NCBI RefSeq assembly: GCF_000003815.2
Contig: NC_049991.1
Coordinates: 9,036,729 to 9,100,728, forward strand
Origin: Branchiostoma floridae
Taxonomy: Eukaryota > Chordata > Leptocardii > Amphioxiformes > Branchiostomatidae
Reading direction: 5' to 3'
DNA length: 64,000 nt
Positions 18,693 to 27,087 of the stretch are shown in pieces (position 1 is the stretch's first letter; each line of letters begins with the position of its first letter). A model generated the notes under the pieces. That model was not told the DNA's origin. It saw only the letters and a program-made list of their open reading frames with translations, and did not search any database. Position numbers and translations under genes: made by a program.

Positions 18693-21600
18693 ATGACCGA
18701 AGCAATGTTTGTAAGGGGAAGGGCAGTCACTACCATGGATCCCAACGTGTTTCCCTTTATCAACAAAAAAGTGATTGGGAAACCAACCGACCAATTGGAG
18801 GAAATGGGTTGCTATTTGTGGTTTCCATACTATTGTCGTGATTTGTCGGAAGACATGATCAGGCCTTGGGAAAAGTCCACACCACAGGTATGGGGATACA
18901 TGTGGCTAGAAAGTGCCTATATAACGAAGATAAGTATGCTGAACACTGCTTGTTACGCTGTGGCTTATCTCATGTCGGAAGAGGTCGTTGAACGCGTCTT
19001 GAATGAGTGTCGGTTTACCATAGACGACATGTATACCGAAGATGTGAAATTACGATGGCTTCACCCTGAAGACATTTACTCCATCACGAACCGTGTGCTG
19101 GAAGACCCGAGTGCGGACATGGTGAGATGGGAATGGATCGAGGACGTGGCCTATCGAACATGGACGCGGCCCATCCCCGAGTCCAAATGTATGTATCTAG
19201 CTGCACCTACCATGCTCTACATAGACAACTGGGAATTTATTGGTCTTTTGAACTCATGGTGTCTTCAAGATGCCCTTTGGCATTCACCCCTCTTCAACAT
19301 GTTGCTGAAAACGAAGGGAATCGAGCGTTACCTACGGTTCATTGAATTCATCTATGTCTTTTTCCATTGGCACCTCAGGTTTATTCCGAGCCGGACTGCT
19401 AGCAGTCTTATTGCCAGTATTGCGTTGACAGGTCTCACGATTCCCTACTTATATAAAGAGGACACGGCTTACATCACGCCTGAGGATGAGGATGCTTTTA
19501 AGCGCCACCAACAATTTGACACTCAAATCCACCTGGGCCTTCTAGGAGCGGTTGGTAGACAGTATGTACGAGTCAAGGCGTGCGAGGAGAGGATGCGATC
19601 ACTGTTTGGGAACGTGAAGCGGAACTCGACGCGCTATAATCAGCGAATTGGCGCCAAGATCGAACAGGTGCGACGTCGGTATAGAATGTTCCCACAGTTT
19701 ATTGCTGCCACGATTTCTGAGATCATGCAACAAAATATTACGACGATCCCACCACACGCGGCTTTGTTCAACGAAGAAACTATTGAGGCGTGGAGTCTGG
19801 CCAGAGAAGAAGTCATTGACAGAAAGTTTGATCCCCGGAACCTGTTAGGCTACACATTCAGCAACATGACGGTTACAGTCAAGGAAGACCAAATACTTCG
19901 CCTGTACGGAAATATGCCTCATATTCTGAAACATTTCGGGCACAAATTGTCCAGTGACTACGTTTACTATCCCGAGAACCTTGGGAAACTTTCTGAAAGA
20001 TTCGAGCCGCAAAGAATAGTGACCGCAACTAGCAGTCACGTGCCCCCCTTTGACCTTCCGCACTTGGTACCCCACCTCAAAGTTACCGCTGCACATCTGC
20101 TCGAGCAAGCAGCGCTGTGCACTCCAAGCTGGTATGTGTGGGGCCCCGACCAATACGCACCCAATTATTACGTCACCAATAGTATCCAGCCGTCAGTTGA
20201 TGACACCGTCCAGACCGAGACACGACCCTGTGACATGATTACTTATCTCAAGAGCAAAGTATGTCCTGAAGGTGGTTTTACGTCAGAATATATTAACAGT
20301 AATCAACATGTTAAAGTATTGGTGTTCGACATAGACCGTCCACAACCTGTGGGCGTGGTCGATAAGGCCCTCGTTGAGGGTATGGCACGTGACACGATTG
20401 ACATGGCCGACCGCATTTTCGAGAAAATACCCGATATCGGGAATGGTTCTGTGGTACACTATGTCTTTTGGTCTGATTCTGGGGTTGAACCTTCTGAAAA
20501 GATTGGTCTTCACCACCACATAAAACTCCCTTCTGGGATAGTCATGACAATCAATGCAGCTCGACAGCTAGTTTCGCTGGCTAATAATCTACGCTACATG
20601 TATCCCTACACTATAGGCATTGAATGTGATCAGAACGTCTACGACTCGAGTATCTACCCCAAGGCTGATACGCCCAAAGGTCATGGGATCAGGTTACCTG
20701 GACAAAGAAAATGTGATGGAAAAAAACGCATGGTTTGTGTGGTACGCACTGATGACCTGCCTCTATCGGAGCCAATTCCTGTCACAGCCATGTTTGTGCA
20801 CTCCCCAGACATGGATGAACGCGGAACCCCTATCGTGATTGGTAAAGTCATAGATTGCTTGCACGATGTGGTTCCCATTGACGACGAGGGGTTTCTGGCT
20901 GCAAGCAATATCGACACCTTGAATCACTTTACTAGAAACAACTGCAGTGCCGACGTCCATCGTATTATGGCTAGTCTCAATAAGCATACCATATTATTTG
21001 ATCAATGGAGTAACAGTGGTGGTGATGTTGAAAGGCTTTCAAAAATGGTTAATGAATTGTGGATCTTATCTGGGAAGAAGCAAATGATTGACTATGTCCG
21101 CATCACCGTGGGGCATGAGGATACGACCTATCCTCAGCACTTCATTGAGCAGTTGAACACTTCATATTTCAAAGTCATTAAAAATCGCCTCGCTCTGGTC
21201 ATCCCAGGAATGGAACTTAAGGGTGGATTGCCATATTGCCCCCGGAGACCTCATCGGAACAAACCTAAAGCACCAGTTGCCGTACACGTGATTTTCAATG
21301 CTTCCATGGTGCGGTTTGGTCTGAGCGTGTCTAATTGCTTCAAGCCCACCTGTATTTCTAAGCGGTTACACACGGAGGTGTTCTTGCGAATGGCAGATCA
21401 GTTCGTCTCTCCTTTTGTGCGGAAAGAATTTGACGTAGAGTTCCTAACTTTATTCAACACCAAGACTGACGTGTACACAATCTTTTTCACCAAGCACGAG
21501 GGTCATTCCGTCGTTGACGAAGAACTTAATGAGTACGTCGAAATACAGCCATATAGTCGATATCTTACTTCTTCGGAAGATATTGCATACCTCTATGCCT

Positions 21601-21839
21601 ACGAGCCAGCACACAATGGAGTCGCCATTTTCCGTACGAAAAATCACGACTTTGTAATCATGTACAAGGACCCTGTCAACAACGAAATTCGTCCGAAAGT
21701 TGTGGTCACACGGGTCGTAGGATACATGGTCTTCTATCTCCGCCAATCATCGTTCTTACCCACCTTACACTCACAACTAATGGAACAAGTCATAGACATT
21801 ATTGAAAACAAGGATGGCCAACCCATTAACGAAGTATGA
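18693..21839 (+). CDS. UL52-like DNA primase (helicase-primase primase subunit)
   Basis: 1048 residues. The AEP catalytic motifs are in order: VFDIDR with D546 and D548, a GLHHHIKLP segment with His 607-609, and ECDQNVY with D646 and VY649-650, followed by the HGIRLPG element typical of UL52-like primases. Cysteines near residues 883-890 (NCFKPTC) plus a following His may be part of the carboxy zinc-binding region of this family. The amino 500 residues are helical and unassigned, as in other herpesvirus primases. Role: RNA primer synthesis at the viral replication fork in the nucleus. An alternative ATG 14 codons downstream (18735) would avoid overlap with the opposite gene. The stop overlaps the next gene's start as ATGA, so the two may be translated together. 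Confidence 0.8.
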   Translation: MTEAMFVRGRAVTTMDPNVFPFINKKVIGKPTDQLEEMGCYLWFPYYCRDLSEDMIRPWEKSTPQVWGYMWLESAYITKISMLNTACYAVAYLMSEEVVERVLNECRFTIDDMYTEDVKLRWLHPEDIYSITNRVLEDPSADMVRWEWIEDVAYRTWTRPIPESKCMYLAAPTMLYIDNWEFIGLLNSWCLQDALWHSPLFNMLLKTKGIERYLRFIEFIYVFFHWHLRFIPSRTASSLIASIALTGLTIPYLYKEDTAYITPEDEDAFKRHQQFDTQIHLGLLGAVGRQYVRVKACEERMRSLFGNVKRNSTRYNQRIGAKIEQVRRRYRMFPQFIAATISEIMQQNITTIPPHAALFNEETIEAWSLAREEVIDRKFDPRNLLGYTFSNMTVTVKEDQILRLYGNMPHILKHFGHKLSSDYVYYPENLGKLSERFEPQRIVTATSSHVPPFDLPHLVPHLKVTAAHLLEQAALCTPSWYVWGPDQYAPNYYVTNSIQPSVDDTVQTETRPCDMITYLKSKVCPEGGFTSEYINSNQHVKVLVFDIDRPQPVGVVDKALVEGMARDTIDMADRIFEKIPDIGNGSVVHYVFWSDSGVEPSEKIGLHHHIKLPSGIVMTINAARQLVSLANNLRYMYPYTIGIECDQNVYDSSIYPKADTPKGHGIRLPGQRKCDGKKRMVCVVRTDDLPLSEPIPVTAMFVHSPDMDERGTPIVIGKVIDCLHDVVPIDDEGFLAASNIDTLNHFTRNNCSADVHRIMASLNKHTILFDQWSNSGGDVERLSKMVNELWILSGKKQMIDYVRITVGHEDTTYPQHFIEQLNTSYFKVIKNRLALVIPGMELKGGLPYCPRRPHRNKPKAPVAVHVIFNASMVRFGLSVSNCFKPTCISKRLHTEVFLRMADQFVSPFVRKEFDVEFLTLFNTKTDVYTIFFTKHEGHSVVDEELNEYVEIQPYSRYLTSSEDIAYLYAYEPAHNGVAIFRTKNHDFVIMYKDPVNNEIRPKVVVTRVVGYMVFYLRQSSFLPTLHSQLMEQVIDIIENKDGQPINEV

Positions 21840-24800
21840 TGGTTGTCAAGACCAGAAATAAGGCATTACCATATGCACCCCCGTCGTTACTACCAACGGT
21901 CTCTCTCCCATACGCATACATCATGGAATTATTATGGAAATTGGTCAATCGGGAGCTAACAATTAATGTCCGTAAGACGCCCTATGGTCACGTATACGCA
22001 ATGCACTCACAACAGAAGCCCAATACGCTTGGAATGCTTCCAACTGCCAGTATATATCAAATCATGGAGATAGATGGCATGTATCCTCTGAACGAGCAAG
22101 CTCTGGAGTCTGGTATGTGTATGGTGGCTGTATATGACGTAACGAACCAACAGTATGTCTTGTATGTACCAAATTCCCCGGCTTACCCGTATGTGAAGTA
22201 TTTTTGCGTAAAACATATGATGACCACCATTTCGTATAAGACGAACCCTTCTACACTACCGGCCCACCTCGATTGGATGATGGGCCATATTTCTTTTAAT
22301 TTCAAAAACGTGTTTAAATCGCCCCTGGTTGTTAAAACCTGCCCTCGTGATGCTGACCAGTGGTTGGATCCTCCCACCGACATACCGTTACATGAGTATT
22401 GGTCGTGGCTTCAACACGTTGAGGCTCAGGAAAGGAGGAGTATCCCCGCCGTTACCAACAACAGGCAGATTGACCCACCTGACCGCCAGCGACTTCACGA
22501 CCTTATGCAGCAAGTGGCGGCGAATGCTACTATGCAGGATGAGGACATTGACATAATTCAATGTTACAACCAGTCATTGCGAACGATCTATGACGAAAAC
22601 AAGATGCGAAGAAACGAACAATTGCGCGATGACTTTCTTCAAATGGTTCAAACGAAAGATGGTGTAGAACTAATTGATACTATTTTAGAAATCATGGCAA
22701 AAGAACCTTGGGACAGTCTAGAAGACATGATGTCCCTTAAAGATCGAGATATGGAGCAGACGATCACACAATACCTGAATGCCGCCAAAGAAGTCCATGA
22801 AATCATAGATGGATTTGGAATCCACGAATTAACCCACGAGCAGTTTATCAGGACCATATTTGATACCGAGGAGTTTGTGACTAGGTTACTGGAACCTTTC
22901 ACCATGTCCTCGACCTTGATGTCTTCTACCTTTGTAAAGAGGGTCATGGACGAGTTGGCAACCAAGAGATTTCAGAGCATCCCCCATATCATGTATAGGT
23001 ACTATCGCCAGACTTATGGTGGGATATCGAACCTTCGACCCGTCATTTATACGTCCTCTTTTCTAGAAAGTCCTTCTGTAAGAACACACATCTCTCTGCG
23101 GGCCATTCTCTCGACTTACAATAAGGTAGAAACGGACGGGAGAAAGGACGTGAAAAAACGTGTTGAAATGGCCAGATCGTTTTTGAACGTACGCTTCCCA
23201 ATCACAACGTGGACTGTTGGGGATTTGCAGGAGTTAGTGACATATCACGAAAAGCAAAGGCAAACCTTTGCAAGCATGCTCACACGACTAAACGCACGGG
23301 TGGTATCGACAGACCAAGAACGGATCCTGGGTCTACAGGAGACTTGGGGCGAATGGGCTCGATACGTGAATGAAGTTGGGGTCGACAGAGAGGACTTGGT
23401 GCGATTCGGACTAACGATTCAAGAGACCATATTCCGCATCACTGATGTATTGGGTCAATATGAAGAGCCTTCAAAAAATGTGGTTATTAGTGAGTTCATC
23501 TTGAAAGCCATATCTAATGCTCTTTCCAGTTCTGAAGACCCATGGAAAGTTATAACCAAGCAACGAATAGAGACTCTCAATAGATTGGGAATATGTGGCG
23601 CTGAACTACATCGCGTATCTGCTTACCCAGCGGTCTACAGTGATAAGGAATTACCCCCACCATGGCAAGGCTGGCCAGCCGAATATGTCTGCCCCACTGA
23701 AGCAGTGGACTCGTCCAGATTTTGGATGAGCGAAGCCGAGGTGAAAGCATGGGAGGAAAAAATGCGCAAAATGAACTTTGCTGACAATCAGCGCCCCATG
23801 TCTGGTAAGAAAGACAGCTTTGTCTTTATCACTTGGAGCTTCGCTGAACACGTGGCCCCATTTCTTTACAACACCGTGGTACATGCACAGTGGAAGAAAG
23901 TCGATAGGGCTGTTGAAGCCCTCCAAGAGAGAGTGAAGAATACGCAAAAGTACTATGACGATATAATGGAGAGTTTATCCAAATACCCCTCCGGTGTAGA
24001 GATGACCTATAACGCGCAGTTTAATTTGGCCAAAAAACTGTGCAAGGTCAATGATAATGAGGCAGACGTCTCTAAATGGTGGTTTGGACTCTGCACTTAT
24101 CTTGCTGACGAAGGAGTTGAATTATACAATCGACTGTGTAATACACTGGGCCGGTACGAAGAAACGTTTAGAAAGTTTGTAAACCTGATGGGTCATTGGA
24201 CGGTTGACATTATGTCCGGCGACCACGTGGAGCAACAGAGTAAGCTCGTTGATCTCCTGGTAAGCGAAATTGGTCAGTCCCCCTGTGTAAATACGGGTCT
24301 ATCACAAATTGGGGGACTTTTAGCAAAATCTATTGCAGACCATATCGAAACATGGCGAAAAAGCGACCCTGTAGTCAGCACGTTTAACATACCAACAGTG
24401 GGGCTCCTTTTGACCTACGAAAACGAACCTACTAAGAAAATAGACTCAATGGATTATGCTAAATACTCCCCCATTGCGTTACGCGCATACATCGAACAGA
24501 TCCGTCATGTACACAATGACTGCATGGTCATAAATGAGCTGGCCCAGTGGCTGCAGGATAAGCCGGGATATGCATGGCGAGTGTCCAATGCCAAGGAGTT
24601 AAAACCAGAGGCCAGCAAAAAGTTTGGGCGGTACGATGTCATCAGACGTTACGTCACCCTTGCCATCATGCATGCGTTTTCACTTCCAGCTATGCTATTA
24701 GCAGACTATACCGCACTGACAACCGAAGATAACATGAGTTTCGTACTCTACGATTTTATCACTGCTTTACAACCTTATATCTGCTTGAGTCGTCACTACG

Positions 24801-25945
24801 GTGAGTCTAATGAGAAAGATGCCGTTGGGGCACTATACATGATGGAAAGTCCCTCCCAAATGGTAGACCTAAATCCTCCAAGCGTCCTCCTCCCCTCAGA
24901 TATTGACGATAAAACCATTCAACTCGAGATATGGAGGCGCATTGCAAGCGTTGCTAAGAGGCATGTCGAAATGGGCTCGGCTCCCATGAAGCTGTATTTG
25001 GAAACGGCTCGTGAGTTTGTGCATGACAGATTTGTGACAGACTTTTACCCAAACAAAGTTAATCGTCTGCTAACCGCCACGAAGTTAAATGGACAAGAAA
25101 CTATATGCTTGTTCCTGGACAGCGGTAATAATCTCATGACGGCTTTACAACCTAGATGGATTACTTTAATTGACCTAGTCAACCACATACCCAATCTATC
25201 GGTGAACAAGAGAATTTCACAGATTGCTTTCATTAGTGGAGTAGATGCCGAACCGCTGTATCAGCCCCTCGCTACCACCCCTACTGAAATGAAACGCCCC
25301 CATGGTATTATCGCTGTGTCTGAGAACTGCATCGATAATGGTGTAGATAGAGCAGAATACTTTCCCGGCGGTCCATCGTACGACCCGTTACTGGGAGAGG
25401 AGGAGGCCATGGATACAGATATATATTTGGGTACTTGTATAGTAACGGAAACCACCACATCCGAAGCCCTGGGACCACTCGCCAATACATCATTTGCTGG
25501 ATCCAGAGTTGGTCAGGACGTAAACCTGCGCCTTTCCGACGAAATCATTGAGAGTGAACGGTTCATCGACTATTATACACAACATCTGATGGAAACAGAC
25601 TTGGTCGCCGATCCGAGACACGTGAGTGTAGTAGAAGAACCCGTGGGGGAAATATACATCGATGATGATGCATGGCCCCCGGCTTGGGAAGTAGGCACGA
25701 CTTCAAAGAACGAAATGGTTGATGACGCGAAATCACTATGTTCCGATTCTTCCACATTAGAGGAATGCACTGATAATACCGACGATCTGGGCACGAAATT
25801 TACATTTCGGGTTGGGACCAACGATATCACATCGTACTTCGCCCTGCGTCGTGATCTAAAAAAATCCACACTGACGCCTCTAGTGACGTCACCCCTTGAC
25901 AGAATACTATATATATCTGGACCGCGACACCAGACGCATAAATGA
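21836..25945 (+). CDS. Unrecognised 1369-residue protein coupled to the primase gene
   Basis: 1369 residues from ATGATG at 21836. The first ATG shares bases with the primase TGA stop (ATGA), a layout suited to termination-reinitiation or to a bicistronic message. The protein is mostly helical with many Glu/Lys-rich stretches in 200-450. The last 130 residues become acidic and Ser/Asp/Thr-rich (for example DDAKSLCSDSSTLEE). No helicase, polymerase or nuclease motif is visible. The coupling to the primase suggests a helicase-primase accessory subunit in the sense of UL8, but large tegument proteins are also of this size. That role is inference from position only. Confidence 0.75.
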   Translation: MMVVKTRNKALPYAPPSLLPTVSLPYAYIMELLWKLVNRELTINVRKTPYGHVYAMHSQQKPNTLGMLPTASIYQIMEIDGMYPLNEQALESGMCMVAVYDVTNQQYVLYVPNSPAYPYVKYFCVKHMMTTISYKTNPSTLPAHLDWMMGHISFNFKNVFKSPLVVKTCPRDADQWLDPPTDIPLHEYWSWLQHVEAQERRSIPAVTNNRQIDPPDRQRLHDLMQQVAANATMQDEDIDIIQCYNQSLRTIYDENKMRRNEQLRDDFLQMVQTKDGVELIDTILEIMAKEPWDSLEDMMSLKDRDMEQTITQYLNAAKEVHEIIDGFGIHELTHEQFIRTIFDTEEFVTRLLEPFTMSSTLMSSTFVKRVMDELATKRFQSIPHIMYRYYRQTYGGISNLRPVIYTSSFLESPSVRTHISLRAILSTYNKVETDGRKDVKKRVEMARSFLNVRFPITTWTVGDLQELVTYHEKQRQTFASMLTRLNARVVSTDQERILGLQETWGEWARYVNEVGVDREDLVRFGLTIQETIFRITDVLGQYEEPSKNVVISEFILKAISNALSSSEDPWKVITKQRIETLNRLGICGAELHRVSAYPAVYSDKELPPPWQGWPAEYVCPTEAVDSSRFWMSEAEVKAWEEKMRKMNFADNQRPMSGKKDSFVFITWSFAEHVAPFLYNTVVHAQWKKVDRAVEALQERVKNTQKYYDDIMESLSKYPSGVEMTYNAQFNLAKKLCKVNDNEADVSKWWFGLCTYLADEGVELYNRLCNTLGRYEETFRKFVNLMGHWTVDIMSGDHVEQQSKLVDLLVSEIGQSPCVNTGLSQIGGLLAKSIADHIETWRKSDPVVSTFNIPTVGLLLTYENEPTKKIDSMDYAKYSPIALRAYIEQIRHVHNDCMVINELAQWLQDKPGYAWRVSNAKELKPEASKKFGRYDVIRRYVTLAIMHAFSLPAMLLADYTALTTEDNMSFVLYDFITALQPYICLSRHYGESNEKDAVGALYMMESPSQMVDLNPPSVLLPSDIDDKTIQLEIWRRIASVAKRHVEMGSAPMKLYLETAREFVHDRFVTDFYPNKVNRLLTATKLNGQETICLFLDSGNNLMTALQPRWITLIDLVNHIPNLSVNKRISQIAFISGVDAEPLYQPLATTPTEMKRPHGIIAVSENCIDNGVDRAEYFPGGPSYDPLLGEEEAMDTDIYLGTCIVTETTTSEALGPLANTSFAGSRVGQDVNLRLSDEIIESERFIDYYTQHLMETDLVADPRHVSVVEEPVGEIYIDDDAWPPAWEVGTTSKNEMVDDAKSLCSDSSTLEECTDNTDDLGTKFTFRVGTNDITSYFALRRDLKKSTLTPLVTSPLDRILYISGPRHQTHK

Positions 25946-26005
25946 ACACAAGACAGGCCTCACAGTACTTTCCCGCCTGAGCACTACAAAATTCGATCCT
26001 ATAGC

Positions 26006-26794
26006 ATGGATGATGGGGTCGTTCCGCAGCAGCCCATTTTCTGGGGTCTTCGCACCATGGAAGCCCGTCGAGCGACCTTTCGGGGCCACGAGACTAAGAT
26101 AGCTCTCAGCGTCAATACCTTAAGCTGGTACGGACAAGCCAAATACGGAGACATAGGAGATGAAACGATCTGCATATCGTGCGGTCTTAGGCTGCACAAT
26201 TGGGAGCCCCATGACAATCCATTCCGTGAACACGTGCGCCACATGAGTCAAGTTGCAGATGGGCGCTGCTTTTTTGTTAATTCATTGAAGGCCCAATATC
26301 CGACCATCTTACATGAGTGGACTTCGCTTTCTGACGTCATCTTTAGCAAAGTCGAGTGTAATCCACCCATAGAGCTGTTACACAGGGCTACGGCTCCCTT
26401 GACGTGTCGCGCGGTGTCATCGACGACTCAAGCAGAAGTGCGGTCTATCCTAAATAAGCCCTACATTTGCGTGTATGTGGAGGATAACCCACTCCTGCAG
26501 TTCATCGGTGAGCATGCGATAATCAATCTCTTGGACTGTGGAGTGAGAATGATCACTTCTAACAATTTCTATGTCGAAATGTTAAGAGTGGCTGCAGCTG
26601 CAGATATTGGAGACGTGACTAACCAGGCCGCGAAGTCTAAACTTCGGAAGATTATCTACAAGGCTCCATCCCATCAACGACAAGAAACACAGTCTCTACC
26701 ACGAGTCGTATCACAACCATGGACAGAGTCACAGTCTTACAGGGTCACGTACAGTCCTCCTCTACGCCCGTCTCCTGGGCCTATTCTCTTCTAG
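26006..26794 (+). CDS. BIR-domain protein (inhibitor-of-apoptosis family)
   Basis: 262 residues. The BIR fold is recognisable between residues 18 and 90: EARRATF, then LSWYGQAKYGDIGD, C56-x2-C59 (CISCG), NWEPHDNP (65-72) and EHVRH with H76. The last zinc ligand appears to be C88. The H76-to-C88 spacing (11 between) is longer than the usual six, or eight if H79 is the ligand. BIR proteins bind caspases or IAP antagonists and limit apoptosis; malacoherpesviruses are known to carry several. No RING finger follows; the remaining 170 residues are unassigned and the carboxy end is Pro/Ser/Arg-rich. AATAAA follows at 26843. Confidence 0.75.
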   Translation: MDDGVVPQQPIFWGLRTMEARRATFRGHETKIALSVNTLSWYGQAKYGDIGDETICISCGLRLHNWEPHDNPFREHVRHMSQVADGRCFFVNSLKAQYPTILHEWTSLSDVIFSKVECNPPIELLHRATAPLTCRAVSSTTQAEVRSILNKPYICVYVEDNPLLQFIGEHAIINLLDCGVRMITSNNFYVEMLRVAAAADIGDVTNQAAKSKLRKIIYKAPSHQRQETQSLPRVVSQPWTESQSYRVTYSPPLRPSPGPILF

Positions 26795-27087
26795 AACTGT
26801 GCAAATCCGAGACATGGTTTACCACTTCCACACTATGTTGTTAATAAAAGAAATGACAACAGAACACTCAAGCGTTGTGTCAAGATTTATTCACCATGGG
26901 GATCAGATAAATAGGAGCATTTAGGTCCTTAATGATTATCAAACAATAGTCCGTGAATCAAAATATGAGATGCGTGCTACTATATCGCCGGAAAATATAG
27001 ATAGGACAGTTCTCTCTAGGTGCTCTTTGGAGATGTTATGTACCTTAATTGTAAGGGACCTTGATTGAAAACTTGATGTCATAATGT
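26795..27087. terminator. Convergent 3' region with two polyadenylation signals
   Basis: AATAAA at 26843-26848 serves the rightward BIR gene. TTTATT at 26886-26891 (AATAAA on the minus strand) can serve the leftward gene ending at 27088. The two messages would overlap by a short stretch. Confidence 0.6.
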
